From contig NZ_JADFUA010000001.1 of NCBI RefSeq assembly GCF_015223195.1, positions 372,001-436,000 of the forward strand: a stretch of 64,000 nt of DNA, given 5' to 3'. The notes under the pieces were generated by a model. That model saw nothing but the letters and a program-made list of their open reading frames with translations, made no database searches and had not been told where the DNA came from. Source of the DNA: Chitinilyticum piscinae (GTDB lineage Bacteria; Pseudomonadota; Gammaproteobacteria; Burkholderiales; Chitinibacteraceae). Positions 8,423-19,345 of the stretch are shown piece by piece. The translations under genes and the position numbers were made by a program. The stretch's first letter is position 1. Each line of letters starts with the position of its first letter.

Positions 8423-9900
8423 AGCCAGCCAGCTGGACCCTGCCTGCGCTTGACCTGAACGCAATCGATGCGATTGCTGCCGGCCGCCCGCTGGCCGTCG
8501 ACAGCCGCAAGCTAGCCCCGGGTGATGTATTCCTCGCCTTCCAGGGCGAGTATGCCGACGGCCGCAACTTCATCGAGGCAGCCATCGCCAATGGCGCGGC
8601 GGCCGTACTGTGGGAAGCGGAAGACTTCAGCTGGAATCCGCAATGGCAGGTGCCCAATCTGGCCATCCCGCAACTGCGTGCGCAGGCCGGCATCGTCGCC
8701 AGCCACCTGCTGGGCGAACCATCGCGTGCGCTGACCGTGGTCGGCATCACCGGCACCAATGGCAAGACCTCGATTGCCAACTGGCTGGGGCAGGCCTTTG
8801 CCTTGCTGGGCCACAAATGCGGCGTGCTCGGTACACTGGGCAACGGCTTTCCCGGTGCGCTCGAGCCCTCGACGCATACCACGCTTGATCCGGTGACGCT
8901 GCAAAACTGGCTGGCCAAACTGCATGCCGAAGGGGCTGACCACATCGCGATGGAAGTGTCCTCGCACGGGCTGGTACAGGCCCGCGCGCACGGGACCGAA
9001 ATCAGCACGGCCGTCTTTACCAATCTGACCCGCGATCATCTGGACTACCACGAAACCATGGAAGCGTATGGCGCGGCCAAGGCGCGCCTGTTCGAATGGG
9101 AAGGACTGGATGCGGCCGTCATCAATGCCGACGACCCATTCGGGCGCGAGCTGATCGCGCACTGTGAAGCCGAACAGGTCTATGGCTACGGCTTCACCGC
9201 TGGCGATCTGCGCGTCAGCCGCTACGCCGCGACCCTGGACGGGCTGCAGCTCGAAGTCGAAACGCCAATGGGGCCTGCGAGCATCCGCTCACCATTACTG
9301 GGGCACTTCAACGCCAGCAATCTGCTGGCCTGCCTGGGCGTGCTGCTGGCCGAAGGCGTGACCCTGCGTCAGGCCAGCGAAGTGCTTGGCCAGATTCAGC
9401 CTGCAGCCGGCCGCATGCAGCGGCTGGGAGGCAATGGCAAGCCGCTGGTCGTGGTCGATTATGCCCACACGCCAGATGCCCTGGAAAAGGCACTGACCAC
9501 CCTGCGCGAAGCCATGCCGTCACAGAGCCGGTTGTTTTGCGTCTTTGGTTGCGGTGGCGACCGCGATCGTGGCAAGCGCCCGATCATGGGCGAAATTGCC
9601 TGCCGGCTGGCCGATTCGGTGGTGATCACCAGCGACAACCCGCGCAGCGAATCGCCACAGCGCATCATCCAGGACATCGTCGCCGGGGTATCGGGCGTTC
9701 CCGGCACCGGCACTGCACACTATTCGATTACTTCGGACCGTGCCGACGCGATTGCCGACACGATCGACATGGCCCAGGCCGGCGATGTGGTGCTGATTGC
9801 CGGCAAGGGTCACGAGACTTATCAGGAAATCCAGGGCGTGCGCCATCACTTCGACGACGTCGAGGTGGCCACGCGTGTACTTGCCAGGAAAAAAGGATGA
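8419..9900 (+). CDS. murE: UDP-MurNAc-tripeptide synthetase (meso-diaminopimelate adding)
   Basis: Cytoplasmic Mur ligase that adds the third amino acid of the peptidoglycan stem. The ATP loop is GITGTNGKTS. The motif DNPRSE near residue 405 is the recognised signature for meso-diaminopimelate rather than lysine, matching a Gram-negative wall. The 493 residues are full length. Its start overlaps the ftsI stop as ATGA, and its TGA lies inside the first two codons of murF. Confidence 0.96.
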   Translation: MKPASWTLPALDLNAIDAIAAGRPLAVDSRKLAPGDVFLAFQGEYADGRNFIEAAIANGAAAVLWEAEDFSWNPQWQVPNLAIPQLRAQAGIVASHLLGEPSRALTVVGITGTNGKTSIANWLGQAFALLGHKCGVLGTLGNGFPGALEPSTHTTLDPVTLQNWLAKLHAEGADHIAMEVSSHGLVQARAHGTEISTAVFTNLTRDHLDYHETMEAYGAAKARLFEWEGLDAAVINADDPFGRELIAHCEAEQVYGYGFTAGDLRVSRYAATLDGLQLEVETPMGPASIRSPLLGHFNASNLLACLGVLLAEGVTLRQASEVLGQIQPAAGRMQRLGGNGKPLVVVDYAHTPDALEKALTTLREAMPSQSRLFCVFGCGGDRDRGKRPIMGEIACRLADSVVITSDNPRSESPQRIIQDIVAGVSGVPGTGTAHYSITSDRADAIADTIDMAQAGDVVLIAGKGHETYQEIQGVRHHFDDVEVATRVLARKKG

Positions 9901-11267
9901 TGCTGTCACTGCGGGATGCCGCAACCGCCCTTGCTGCCCGACTGATCGGCAACGCTGACGCGACATTTGACCGTGTCACCACCGACAGCCGTGACGTTCG
10001 TCCGGGCGACCTCTTTGTCGCTCTCAAGGGCGAGCGTTTCGACGCGCATGAGTTTGTTGCGGCTGCACTGGCACAAGGTGCCGCAGCCGCGCTGGTCGAA
10101 CGTGAAATCGCCGGGGGTGGCAACCTGCTGGTCGTCGCGGATACCCTGGCAGCCCTTGGCCAGCTAGCCCAATACTGGCGCAACCTGCATAGCAATACCC
10201 CGGTTATCGGCGTAACCGGCAGCAATGGCAAGACCTCGGTGAAAGAAATGTGCGCCGCCATCTTCACCGCAGCCACCGGCAACGCGGCACAGGTGCATGC
10301 CACCCGCGGCAATCTGAACAATCACATCGGTCTGCCACTGACGCTCTTGGGGCTGAATGCCGGCCACCGTTTCGTTGTTGCCGAGATGGGCATGAACCAT
10401 TTCAGCGAGATCGATTACCTGACCCGCATCGCCAGCCCGGATGTCGCCGTGATCAACAATGCCGGTGCCGCGCATCTGGAGGCACTGGGCTCGGTGGAGG
10501 GCGTGGCGCGCGCCAAAGGCGAGATTTTTGCCGGGCTGAAAGCATCCGGTGTCGCCATCATCAATGCCGACGATCAGTATGCGCCGTTGTGGCGCGAGCT
10601 GGCCGCCAGCCATACCAGGCTTGAGTTCGGCCTGGATCAGCCGGCCTTTGTCACCGCCAGCGCCATTGAGCTTGATGCCAGCGGCAGCCGCTTCCTGCTG
10701 CACGCCGGCGACGAGAAAACCCTGGTGATGCTGGCCATTCCCGGCCTGCACATGGTACGCAACGCACTGGCGGCCACCGCCTGCGCCCTGGCCGCCGGCG
10801 TGGAACTGAAAGTGATCGCCCGGGGTCTGTCGACCTTTGCCGGCATCAAGGGACGGCTGCAGCGCAAAACGGCCAGCAATGGCGCTACCGTGCTGGACGA
10901 CAGCTACAACGCCAATCCGGATTCGATGAAGGCCGCGGTCGACGTGCTGGCCGCCGTTCCCGGTCATACCGTTCTGGTGCTGGGCGACATGGGCGAGGTC
11001 GGTGACGACGCGCCCGAACGGCACTACGAAATCGGCAGTTATGCCCGTGAAAAGGGCATCACGGCACTGTTCACGCTGGGCGCACACATGAGTGAGGCCG
11101 CCCGGGCCTTTGGCAGCACGCATTACGCCACGCTGGACGAACTGCTTGGCGCACTGCTGCCCGCACTGCCAGCGGACAGCACCGTGCTGGTGAAAGGCTC
11201 GCGGTTCATGCGGATGGAGCGCGTCGCGGACGCACTGGTTGATAACGCCCTTGGGGAGAAAAAGTAA
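9897..11267 (+). CDS. murF: UDP-MurNAc-tripeptide:D-Ala-D-Ala ligase
   Basis: Adds D-alanyl-D-alanine to the murE product, completing the pentapeptide. The ATP-binding [14 protein letters not shown] lies near residue 107, with [10 protein letters not shown] and [12 protein letters not shown] further on, as in the family. The open frame extends upstream into murE, but ATG codons at 9897 and 9900 follow an AGGAAAAAAGG ribosome site. That gives 456 residues, the usual length. The final A of its TAA is the A of the mraY ATG. Confidence 0.96.
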   Translation: MMLSLRDAATALAARLIGNADATFDRVTTDSRDVRPGDLFVALKGERFDAHEFVAAALAQGAAAALVEREIAGGGNLLVVADTLAALGQLAQYWRNLHSNTPVIGVTGSNGKTSVKEMCAAIFTAATGNAAQVHATRGNLNNHIGLPLTLLGLNAGHRFVVAEMGMNHFSEIDYLTRIASPDVAVINNAGAAHLEALGSVEGVARAKGEIFAGLKASGVAIINADDQYAPLWRELAASHTRLEFGLDQPAFVTASAIELDASGSRFLLHAGDEKTLVMLAIPGLHMVRNALAATACALAAGVELKVIARGLSTFAGIKGRLQRKTASNGATVLDDSYNANPDSMKAAVDVLAAVPGHTVLVLGDMGEVGDDAPERHYEIGSYAREKGITALFTLGAHMSEAARAFGSTHYATLDELLGALLPALPADSTVLVKGSRFMRMERVADALVDNALGEKK

Positions 11268-12352
11268 TGCTGTTGTGGTTGACCCAATGGCTCGGCGAGT
11301 CGGTTCGCGCCTTCAATGTCTTCAACTATCTGACCCTGCGCGCGGTGCTGGCCACCATGACCGCGCTGGCGATTTCCTGGCTGCTCGGGCCGTACGTGAT
11401 CCGCAAGCTCACCGAACTCAAGGTCGGTCAGGCCGTGCGCAACGACGGCCCGCAGACCCACTTGGTCAAGGCGGGTACGCCGACCATGGGCGGCACGCTG
11501 ATTCTGCTGTCGATCGCCATTACCACGCTGCTGTGGGGTGATCTGAAGAACAAGTACATCTGGCTGGTGCTGCTGGTAACGCTGGCCACCGGCATCATCG
11601 GCTTTGTCGATGATTACAAGAAGGTTGCCCTCAAGGATCCGAAAGGGCTGTCGGCCAAGGCGAAGATGTTCTGGCAATCGGTGATTGCCATCGCTGCCGG
11701 CGTATTTCTGAGCTATTTCGTGAAAGACCCAGCCCAGACCGGCTTCATCATTCCGCTGTACAAGGAAATCCTCTATCCATTTGGCGCGGTCGGCTTCTGC
11801 GTGCTGACCTATTTCGTGATTGTCGGCACGTCCAACGCGGTAAACCTCACCGACGGCCTCGATGGACTGGCCATTCTGCCCACGGTGCTGGTTTCCGGTG
11901 CCTTCGTGATCTTTGCCTACGTGGCCGGCAACGCGGTGTTCTCGAAATACCTCGGCATTCCGCACGTTCCCGGAGCCGGTGAACTGGCAGTGTTCTGCGC
12001 GGCAATGGCGGGGGCAGGACTCGGATTCCTGTGGTTCAACGCCTATCCGGCGGAAGTCTTCATGGGTGACGTCGGTGCACTGGCGCTCGGTGCAGCACTG
12101 GGCACCGTCGCCGTGGTCGTGCGGCAGGAAATCGTGCTGCTGATCATGGGTGGCGTGTTTGTCGTGGAAGCACTGTCGGTAATGATCCAGGTCGCCAGCT
12201 TCAAGCTGACCGGCAAACGGGTCTTCCGGATGGCACCGCTGCATCACCACTACGAACTCAAGGGCTGGAAGGAGACGCAGGTCGTCGTGCGCTTCTGGAT
12301 CATCACCATGCTGCTGGTGCTGGCAGGTCTCGCCACACTGAAGCTGCGCTGA
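11267..12352 (+). CDS. mraY: Phospho-MurNAc-pentapeptide transferase
   Basis: Polytopic inner-membrane enzyme that transfers phospho-MurNAc-pentapeptide from UDP to undecaprenyl phosphate, forming lipid I. About ten hydrophobic helices are visible across 361 residues. Conserved cytoplasmic loops include [14 protein letters not shown] (the catalytic Asp pair), [11 protein letters not shown] and [11 protein letters not shown]. It shares one base with the end of murF. Confidence 0.97.
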   Translation: MLLWLTQWLGESVRAFNVFNYLTLRAVLATMTALAISWLLGPYVIRKLTELKVGQAVRNDGPQTHLVKAGTPTMGGTLILLSIAITTLLWGDLKNKYIWLVLLVTLATGIIGFVDDYKKVALKDPKGLSAKAKMFWQSVIAIAAGVFLSYFVKDPAQTGFIIPLYKEILYPFGAVGFCVLTYFVIVGTSNAVNLTDGLDGLAILPTVLVSGAFVIFAYVAGNAVFSKYLGIPHVPGAGELAVFCAAMAGAGLGFLWFNAYPAEVFMGDVGALALGAALGTVAVVVRQEIVLLIMGGVFVVEALSVMIQVASFKLTGKRVFRMAPLHHHYELKGWKETQVVVRFWIITMLLVLAGLATLKLR

Positions 12353-12359
12353 GGTGAAT

Positions 12360-13763
12360 ATGAAGCTCAACGGTAAACACTGCATCGTCGTTGGCCTGGG
12401 TGAAACCGGTCTGCCTACTGCCCTGTGGCTGGCCAAACACGGCGCGCGCGTCACGGCGGCCGACAGCCGCAGCGCCCCGCCCAGCCTCGCAGCCCTGCAG
12501 GCAGCACTGCCGGACATCGAAGTCCGCCTTGGCGCCTTTGACGACAACACGTTTGCTGATGCCGATCTGCTGGTCACCAGCCCCGGTGTACCGGTCGCGA
12601 CTCCCGCCATCGCCGCGGCCGCGACACGCGGCGTGCCCGTGGTGGGCGATGTCGAATTGCTGGCCCAGGCCCTCGAAGGCAAGGGCAGCAAGGTGATTGC
12701 AATTACCGGTTCGAACGGCAAATCCACTGTCACGACCATGGTCGGTGAAATGTGCAAATCCGCCGGGCTCGATACCGTCATCGCCGGCAATATTGGTCTG
12801 CCTGTACTGCAAGCGCTGGCCGACTACGAAGCACAAGGCAAGCAGCCGGACGTGTGGGTGCTGGAGCTCTCCAGCTTCCAGCTGGAAACCACCTCGTCGC
12901 TGAAGCCCGACTCGGCGGCGGTATTGAACATCAGCGAAGACCACCTCGACCGCTATGCCGGCATGCGCGAATACGCTGCGACCAAGGCGCGGATTTTCGA
13001 GGGGCTCGGTGTAATGGTGCTGAACCGCGAGGACGGCTGGTGCCGGGGTATGGCACGCGCAGGCCGCGACATTGTTTGGTTTGGGGCAGATACCCCGCGC
13101 AATGGCAGTGAATATGGCCTGGTGGCGCTGGGGGATGACTTCAGCCTGCGTGCCGGTGATTATGAATTGCTCAAGGCCAGCGAATTGCCGCTGGCCGGCC
13201 TGCACAATGCGGTGAATGCGCTTTCGGCGATCGCACTGTGCCGTGCCATTGGCCTCGCTACCGGCCCGCTGGTGGCTGCACTGAAAGCCTTCAAGGGCCT
13301 GCCGCACCGGGTCGAATTCGTCGCCGAAGTCGCTGGCGTGCGCTATTACGACGACTCGAAAGGCACCAATGTCGGCGCCACCGAAGCCGCGCTGAAGGGC
13401 ATGACCCAGCCGGTGGTGCTGATCGCCGGTGGCGACGGCAAGGGTCAGGATTTCCGTCCGCTGGTTCCTGCTTGCGAACGCATCTGCCGCGCCGTGGTAC
13501 TGATCGGCCGGGATGGTCCGCAGATTGCCGAAGTGCTCAGCGAAGCGCGCTCGGAGCTGGTGACTGAGAACGACGAAGGCGAAGCCTTCCTGCCGGTGAT
13601 GCAGGTACCGACGCTGGAAATGGCCGTAACCGTGGCGGCCAATCTCGCCGAACCTGGTGACGTGGTATTGCTGTCGCCCGCCTGTGCCAGCCTAGACATG
13701 TTCCGCAATTACCACCATCGCGCCGAAGTGTTCATCGCGGCCGTGAAGGCATTGGGAGCCTGA
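12360..13763 (+). CDS. murD: UDP-MurNAc-L-alanine:D-glutamate ligase
   Basis: Second Mur ligase of the pathway. It has an N-terminal Rossmann fold (GLGETGLPTALWLAKHGARV), the ATP loop ITGSNGKST near residue 118, and the C-terminal YDDSKGTNVGATEAAL. GTG at 12354 is also in frame, but GAGGT at 12351-12355 is correctly spaced only for the ATG at 12360, which gives 467 residues. Seven bases separate it from mraY. Confidence 0.95.
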   Translation: MKLNGKHCIVVGLGETGLPTALWLAKHGARVTAADSRSAPPSLAALQAALPDIEVRLGAFDDNTFADADLLVTSPGVPVATPAIAAAATRGVPVVGDVELLAQALEGKGSKVIAITGSNGKSTVTTMVGEMCKSAGLDTVIAGNIGLPVLQALADYEAQGKQPDVWVLELSSFQLETTSSLKPDSAAVLNISEDHLDRYAGMREYAATKARIFEGLGVMVLNREDGWCRGMARAGRDIVWFGADTPRNGSEYGLVALGDDFSLRAGDYELLKASELPLAGLHNAVNALSAIALCRAIGLATGPLVAALKAFKGLPHRVEFVAEVAGVRYYDDSKGTNVGATEAALKGMTQPVVLIAGGDGKGQDFRPLVPACERICRAVVLIGRDGPQIAEVLSEARSELVTENDEGEAFLPVMQVPTLEMAVTVAANLAEPGDVVLLSPACASLDMFRNYHHRAEVFIAAVKALGA

Positions 13764-13767
13764 ACGC

Positions 13768-14955
13768 ATGCGGCAGATCTTCTATCAGGCGATGAAGCGG
13801 CTGAAGCCCACCATGAGTGCCTATGATCCGGCACTGCTATGGTGCGTGCTGCTGCTGCTGTCGATCAGCCTGGTGATGGTCTATTCAGCCTCCATCGCAA
13901 TGGCCGAAGTCGACAAGGATACCGGCTTCAACCCCAGCTATTTCCTGGTCCGGCACAGCATTTTCCTCGTGGTCGGGCTAGCCGCAGGTGCGTTCGGCTT
14001 CAGCATCGCCAGCAAACACTGGCAGGACTACGCACCGATGCTGTTCCTGTTCGGGGTACTGATGCTGGTACTGGTACTGATTCCGGGCATCGGCCGCGAA
14101 GTCAACGGCTCGCGCCGCTGGCTGTCGCTGGCTGTTATCAACTTGCAACCCTCCGAGTTGATGAAGTTCTTCGTCGTGCTGTACGCCGCCGACTATGCCG
14201 TGCGCAAGGCTCACAGCATGACCGGTAGCTTCATCGAGAGCATCAAGAAGGTGCTCCTGCCGATGGTGGTGGTCATGGGCATCGTCGGTTACCTGCTGCT
14301 GCGCGAGCCGGACATGGGTGCGCTGGTGGTCATCACTGCCATTGCGATGGGATTACTGTTCATCGGCGGCTTCAACTGGCAGCTGTTTGCCGGCGCGACC
14401 CTGGCGCTGGGCGGGGCCTTTGCCGGGCTGATCATGACCTCCGAATACCGCCGCGCACGCGTGCTGGGCTTCATGAATCCCTGGGAAGATCCGTTCGGCA
14501 AGGGCTACCAGCTCAGCCACTCGCTGATTGCGATCGGCCGCGGCGAGTGGACCGGGGTCGGCCTTGGCGCGAGCGTCGAGAAACTGTCCTACCTGCCCGA
14601 AGCACATACCGATTTCCTGATGGCCATCATTGCCGAGGAATTCGGCTTTATTGGCGTGAGCGTCGTCGTTCTGCTGTTTACCTTCCTGGTATTCCGGGCG
14701 TTCCGCATCGGCCTGCAGGCCGCCAAGCTGGAACGTCACTGGCAGGCACTGGCTGCCCAGGGCATCGGCATCTGGATCGGCGTGCAGTCCGTCATCAATA
14801 TCGGCGTGAACATGGGCATTCTGCCGACCAAGGGGCTGACGCTGCCACTGATGTCCTTCGGAGGCTCGGGCATCGTGGCCAACCTGCTGGCGCTGGGTGT
14901 GCTGCTGCGCATCGATTATGAGAACCGCCAGATGATGCGGGGGGTAAGCCTGTGA
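13768..14955 (+). CDS. ftsW: Septal peptidoglycan glycosyltransferase FtsW (SEDS family)
   Basis: Ten-helix inner-membrane enzyme that polymerises lipid II at the septum with FtsI. Signatures visible are GREVNGSRRWLSL, NLQPSELMKF, REPDMGALVV, HTDFLMAIIAEEFGFIG and LMSFGGSGI in order along 395 residues. A short hydrophilic N-terminal tail precedes the first helix. Its TGA overlaps the GTG of murG. Confidence 0.96.
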   Translation: MRQIFYQAMKRLKPTMSAYDPALLWCVLLLLSISLVMVYSASIAMAEVDKDTGFNPSYFLVRHSIFLVVGLAAGAFGFSIASKHWQDYAPMLFLFGVLMLVLVLIPGIGREVNGSRRWLSLAVINLQPSELMKFFVVLYAADYAVRKAHSMTGSFIESIKKVLLPMVVVMGIVGYLLLREPDMGALVVITAIAMGLLFIGGFNWQLFAGATLALGGAFAGLIMTSEYRRARVLGFMNPWEDPFGKGYQLSHSLIAIGRGEWTGVGLGASVEKLSYLPEAHTDFLMAIIAEEFGFIGVSVVVLLFTFLVFRAFRIGLQAAKLERHWQALAAQGIGIWIGVQSVINIGVNMGILPTKGLTLPLMSFGGSGIVANLLALGVLLRIDYENRQMMRGVSL

Positions 14956-16019
14956 GCACGCGCACCCTCCTCGTCATGGCTGGCGGAACCGGTGGTCATA
15001 TCTTCCCGGCACTGGCAGTTGCGAAGGCGGTCGAAGTCCGCGGCTGGAAGGTCGTATGGCTGGGCGCTGCCGGCGCCATGGAAACCCGCGTCGTGCCGCA
15101 GTACGGCATTCCGCTGGAAACCCTGGCCATCACCGGTGTGCGCGGCAAGGGTCTGCTGAAGAAACTGATCCAGCCCTGGGTGCAGCTCAAGGCGCTCTAC
15201 GGCGCGCTGCGCGTGATTTTCCGGCACCGCCCCGATGTGGCCATCGGCTTCGGCGGTTTTACCGGTTTCCCCGGCGGGCTGGCGATGCGCCTACTGTGGC
15301 TGCCGCTGGTAATTCACGAGCAGAATTCGGTGGCTGGACTGACCAACAAGACCCTGGCGAGGATTGCCAATCGCGTGCTGTTTGCCTTCCCGTCGGCCTT
15401 TCCGGGACGCGATGGGTGTATCGGCAATCCGGTTCGCGATGAAATCCGCAGCCTTCCCGCACCCGACGAACGCTTTGCCGGGCGTAGTGGCCCCTTGCGC
15501 GTACTGGTCGTGGGTGGCTCGCTCGGCGCACAGGTGTTCAACGAGGAAATCCCGAAAGCTCTGGCGCTGCTGGCCCCGGATACGCGCCCACTGGTCACGC
15601 ATCAGGCCGGCGAAAAGCATATCGACGCCCTGCGCACCAACTATGCGGCTGCCGGGATCGATGCGGATTGCGTGGCATTCATCACCGACATGGCCAGCGC
15701 CTATGCCGAGGCGGATCTGGTGATCTGCCGCGCCGGGGCCTTGACTGTGGCCGAACTGGCCTGCGTGGGGGCCGCCAGCGTACTGGTGCCCTTCCCGCAT
15801 GCCGTGGATGACCACCAGACGGGTAATGCCCGTTACCTGAGCGAAAACGGCGCAGGCAAGCTGATACCCCAAACTGTATTCAATGCTGCCGGTCTGGCGG
15901 CCTTGCTGCAGGAACTCAACCGCGACCAGTGCCGGACGATGGCGAACGCCGCCCGCGCACTGGCCAAACCCGACGCAACCACCAGCGTGGTCAGCGTCAT
16001 CGAAGAATTGGCAAAGTAA
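14952..16019 (+). CDS. murG: Undecaprenyl-PP-MurNAc-pentapeptide GlcNAc transferase
   Basis: Peripheral inner-membrane GT28 enzyme that adds GlcNAc to lipid I to make lipid II. The N-terminal glycine-rich loop [16 protein letters not shown] is diagnostic. The second domain has [12 protein letters not shown] and the donor-site [11 protein letters not shown]. Its 355 residues are full length. It starts GTG in a GTGA overlap with ftsW and ends one base before murC. Confidence 0.97.
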   Translation: MSTRTLLVMAGGTGGHIFPALAVAKAVEVRGWKVVWLGAAGAMETRVVPQYGIPLETLAITGVRGKGLLKKLIQPWVQLKALYGALRVIFRHRPDVAIGFGGFTGFPGGLAMRLLWLPLVIHEQNSVAGLTNKTLARIANRVLFAFPSAFPGRDGCIGNPVRDEIRSLPAPDERFAGRSGPLRVLVVGGSLGAQVFNEEIPKALALLAPDTRPLVTHQAGEKHIDALRTNYAAAGIDADCVAFITDMASAYAEADLVICRAGALTVAELACVGAASVLVPFPHAVDDHQTGNARYLSENGAGKLIPQTVFNAAGLAALLQELNRDQCRTMANAARALAKPDATTSVVSVIEELAK

Positions 16020-16020
16020 G

Positions 16021-17418
16021 ATGAAACATAAAGTCCATCACATCCATTTCGTGGGCATCGGCGGCGTCGGCATGAGCGGGATTGCCGAAGTGCTGCTGAA
16101 TCTGGGCTATGCCGTCAGCGGCTCGGATCTCGGCAGCAACGCCACCACTCAGCGCCTGCAGGCCGCCGGCGCAACCGTGTATCAGGGCCACGCCGCGGAC
16201 TACATGCAGGGCGCCGATGTGGTGGTGATCTCCAGCGCGGTGAAGGATGACAACCCCGAAGTTGTCGCGGCCCGCGCGAAGAAAATCCCGGTCGTGCCGC
16301 GCGCGATGATGTTGGCCGAACTGATGCGCCTGAAGCAGGGCATCGCCATTGCCGGCACACATGGCAAGACCACCACCACCAGCCTGACCGCGTCGATTCT
16401 GGAAGCAGCCGGGCTCGATCCGACCTTTGTGATCGGCGGCAAGCTGCACGCGGCCGGTAGCAATGCCCGGCTGGGCAGCGGTGATTTTCTGGTGGCCGAA
16501 GCCGACGAGAGCGATGCGTCCTTCCTGTTGCTGAGCCCGGTGATTTCGGTCGTCACGAATATCGACCAGGATCACATGGACACCTACGGGCATGACTTCG
16601 AGAAACTGAAGCAGGCCTTCGTCGATTTTCTGCACCATCTGCCCTTCTACGGGCGTGCCGTACTATGCATCGACGATCCGCACGTGCGCGCCATCCTGCC
16701 GCGCGTGACCAGCCCGGTAACGACCTATGGCGTCAGCGACGACGCCATGTTGCGCGCCGAGAATATCCGTGCCGTCGGCGGCCAGATGCATTTCGATGCC
16801 GTGTGGGAAAACGGCGAAACCCGCCGCATCCCGGTTGTACTGAATACCCCGGGCCATCACAACGTGCTGAACACGCTGGCCGCGATCGGCGTGGCACTGG
16901 AAGTGGGCGCCGACGAGGCCGCCATCCAGAAGGCATTGGCGGAATTCGCCGGCGTCGGTCGCCGCTTCCAGCGTTATGGCGAAGTGGCCCTGCCGCAGGG
17001 TGGCCGTATCACCGTGGTCGACGATTACGGACACCATCCGGTGGAAATGGCCGCCACCCTGGCGGCCGCACGTGGAGCGTTCCCGGGACGCCGGCTGGTA
17101 CTGGCCTTCCAGCCACATCGCTATACCCGTACCCGGGATTGCTTTGAAGACTTTGTAAAGGTTCTCTCCACGGTCGATACCCTGGTATTGGCCGAGGTGT
17201 ACGCCGCTGGCGAAGCGCCGATTGTCGCCGCCGATGGCCGGGCGCTGGCTCGCGCCGTGCGCGTCACCGGCCGAGTAGAGCCGATTTTTGTCGAACAGAT
17301 TGCCGACCTGCCCGACGCGATTCTGGCGATTGCGCAGGACGGTGACGTGATCATGACCATGGGCGCCGGCTCAATCGGCGGCGTCCCTGCAAAACTGCTG
17401 GCGAAGAGCGAACAATGA
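16021..17418 (+). CDS. murC: UDP-MurNAc:L-alanine ligase
   Basis: First Mur ligase, attaching L-alanine to UDP-MurNAc. The N-terminal [15 protein letters not shown], the ATP loop [13 protein letters not shown] near residue 116, and the C-terminal [11 protein letters not shown] are typical. The open frame runs back into murG, but the ATG at 16021, immediately after the murG stop, gives the expected 465 residues. Its TGA overlaps the ddlB ATG. Confidence 0.96.
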   Translation: MKHKVHHIHFVGIGGVGMSGIAEVLLNLGYAVSGSDLGSNATTQRLQAAGATVYQGHAADYMQGADVVVISSAVKDDNPEVVAARAKKIPVVPRAMMLAELMRLKQGIAIAGTHGKTTTTSLTASILEAAGLDPTFVIGGKLHAAGSNARLGSGDFLVAEADESDASFLLLSPVISVVTNIDQDHMDTYGHDFEKLKQAFVDFLHHLPFYGRAVLCIDDPHVRAILPRVTSPVTTYGVSDDAMLRAENIRAVGGQMHFDAVWENGETRRIPVVLNTPGHHNVLNTLAAIGVALEVGADEAAIQKALAEFAGVGRRFQRYGEVALPQGGRITVVDDYGHHPVEMAATLAAARGAFPGRRLVLAFQPHRYTRTRDCFEDFVKVLSTVDTLVLAEVYAAGEAPIVAADGRALARAVRVTGRVEPIFVEQIADLPDAILAIAQDGDVIMTMGAGSIGGVPAKLLAKSEQ

Positions 17419-18326
17419 CGACGAAACACTACGGCAAGGTCGCCGTGATCATGGGTGGGCACTCCAACGAACGCGAAGTTTCGCTGATGAGTGGCGGCGG
17501 TGTGCTCGCCGCACTGCAGAGCCGCGGCGTGGATGCACATGCCTTCGATCCGGCAGCAAAACCGCTGGCTGCACTGCGCGATGAAGGTTTCGATCGTGCA
17601 TTCCTGATCCTGCACGGCCGCGGCGGGGAAGATGGCACCATCCAGGGCGCGCTGGAATTTCTGGGCCTTCCCTATACCGGCTGCGGCGTAATGGCTTCGG
17701 CCATTGCCATGGACAAGTGGCGCACCAAGCTGCTTTGGGAAGCCGCCGGATTGCCGGTACCGGAGTACCGCATTGTCGAGAATGCCGCTGAGCTGCGCCG
17801 AGCGGCCGATGAGCTGGGCCTGCCACTGTTCGTGAAACCGGCACACGAAGGCTCGAGTGTCGGCGTGGTAAAGCTCAAGTCGCTGGACGACTGCGAGGCC
17901 GCGTGGGCGGAAGCATCCAAGCATGATGCCATCGTGCTGGCCGAGCGCAATATCGCCGGCGGCGAATTCACCTGTGCGGTACTGGATGGCAAGGCCTTGT
18001 CGACGGTGCGCATCATTCCGGCGACCGAGTTCTACGACTACGAAGCCAAGTACATCCGCGACGATACCGAATACCGCTGCCCGGCCGGCCTGTCGGATGC
18101 AGACGAAGCGCTGGCACGCCAGCTGTCCGAGAAAGCCTACAGGGTATTGGGGGCGTCGGGCTGGGCACGCATCGATTTTCTGACCGACACCGACGGCACC
18201 ATTTATCTGCTCGAAGCGAACACCGCACCGGGCATGACCAGCCACAGCCTGTTCCCCATGGCCGCCCGAGAAGCAGGGCTGAGCTACGAGGATCTGGTGC
18301 TGAAGGTGCTGGACACCACTTTGTAA
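17415..18326 (+). CDS. ddlB: D-alanine:D-alanine ligase B
   Basis: ATP-grasp ligase making the D-Ala-D-Ala used by MurF. Its 303 residues show [15 protein letters not shown] at the N-terminus, the ATP-grasp loop [13 protein letters not shown], and the metal-binding [17 protein letters not shown] at the C-terminus. It is translationally coupled to murC. A repeat element begins 29 bases after its stop, the only sizeable gap in the cluster before ftsA. Confidence 0.96.
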   Translation: MTTKHYGKVAVIMGGHSNEREVSLMSGGGVLAALQSRGVDAHAFDPAAKPLAALRDEGFDRAFLILHGRGGEDGTIQGALEFLGLPYTGCGVMASAIAMDKWRTKLLWEAAGLPVPEYRIVENAAELRRAADELGLPLFVKPAHEGSSVGVVKLKSLDDCEAAWAEASKHDAIVLAERNIAGGEFTCAVLDGKALSTVRIIPATEFYDYEAKYIRDDTEYRCPAGLSDADEALARQLSEKAYRVLGASGWARIDFLTDTDGTIYLLEANTAPGMTSHSLFPMAAREAGLSYEDLVLKVLDTTL

Positions 18327-18355
18327 AAGGAAAGGAAGAAAACGTGAATTCGTGC

Positions 18356-18499
18356 GGAAAACCTTGTCAGGCCGTCGCGAGCGGCATCCGGACAAGGAGC
18401 CAGCAGTGCAGCGACCGGAACGTACATGCGGTACGTGAGGATCGCGAGCAGCGCACGACGCCGGACGGGTGTCGCGCAGTAGGCATGGCGAGGTTTTCC
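18356..18499. repeat. Palindromic intergenic element between ddlB and ftsQ
   Basis: A 144-base imperfect palindrome bounded by GGAAAACCT (18356-18364) and AGGTTTTCC (18491-18499). A further inverted pair, ACGTAC and GTACGT, lies near its centre (about 18420-18436). It is GC-rich and non-coding, with stops in each forward frame. Its last bases include GAGG (18490-18493), which lies seven bases before the ftsQ ATG and is the only ribosome binding site available to that gene. It looks like a dispersed extragenic palindrome inserted in the operon. I find no second copy in this window. Confidence 0.65.
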
Positions 18500-18500
18500 A

Positions 18501-19262
18501 ATGTGGGATAAGCCGCAACTGCTGCTCTGGCTGGCTAATTTGCTCACCGCGCTGGCGGTGCTGCTGCTCTTCTATTCCCTGCTGTTCCTGGCCGTGCACT
18601 CACCGCTGTTTCCGGTCAAGCGCATCAAGGTCGATGGCAATCTGGCACACATCACCCGCGAACAGCTGGATTATGTGGTGAAAAACGAATTGAAGGGGAC
18701 GTTCTTTACGCTGAACTTGGACAAGACCCGTCAGGCCTTCGAAAAACTGCCATGGGTGCGCAAGGTGGAAGTACGCCGGCGCTGGCCCGACAAACTGGAA
18801 GTGAATATTGAAGAACATCGTGCGATTGCACGCTGGGGCAACACCGGGCTGGTCAACGCCTATGGCGAACGCTTCGATGCCGCCAGCAATGACGATCTGC
18901 CGGTACTGGAAGGACCGGATGGCACCGAACGGGAAATGGTCGACAGCCTGATGAATCTGGCCGTAGAGCTGCGCGGCATCGAGCGCAAGCCCACCCATCT
19001 CTGGCTGTCCGAGCGTCGTGCGTGGCGGGTGCAGCTCGACAAGGAACTGATTGTCGAAATCGGCCGCGATAGTCCGCGCGAGCGGGTTGCTCGCTTTGTG
19101 CATGCTTATCCGCACTCGCTGGCGCGCTTGCAACAGCCCTTTGCCTATGTGGACCTGCGCTATCCGAACGGTTTTGCTGTGAAATTGCCGGACTACCGGC
19201 CCGAAGCGGTGAATGCTTCAGGGCCTGCGGTGAAGTCGAAACCGCAACGATCGTCGGCATAA
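18501..19262 (+). CDS. ftsQ: Cell division protein FtsQ
   Basis: Bitopic divisome protein. It has a short cytoplasmic tail, one transmembrane helix (residues about 8-32) and a POTRA domain (FPVKRIKVDGNLAHITREQL), followed by the beta domain. It recruits FtsBL and later division proteins. Its 253 residues are normal. An in-frame TAG at 18480-18482 rules out a start much further upstream, so the ATG at 18501 is the likely start. The preceding repeat element supplies its ribosome site. Confidence 0.94.
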   Translation: MWDKPQLLLWLANLLTALAVLLLFYSLLFLAVHSPLFPVKRIKVDGNLAHITREQLDYVVKNELKGTFFTLNLDKTRQAFEKLPWVRKVEVRRRWPDKLEVNIEEHRAIARWGNTGLVNAYGERFDAASNDDLPVLEGPDGTEREMVDSLMNLAVELRGIERKPTHLWLSERRAWRVQLDKELIVEIGRDSPRERVARFVHAYPHSLARLQQPFAYVDLRYPNGFAVKLPDYRPEAVNASGPAVKSKPQRSSA

Positions 19263-19345
19263 TTGGTTTAAAACAAAGATTTTCTATATAAAGCAATTGA
19301 TTAACCGAGCAACTTAAAGCATCGGTTTAAGTGAAGAGGTTCTCA

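Noticed and set aside
11123-12790. Minus-strand open frame of 555 codons opposite murF, mraY and murD
   Set aside because: It crosses three certain genes and shows the Gln/His/Arg-rich composition of an antisense shadow in GC-rich DNA.
15883-16020. Upstream extension of the murC reading frame into murG
   Set aside because: The extension runs in another frame through certain murG sequence, and the family start is at 16021.
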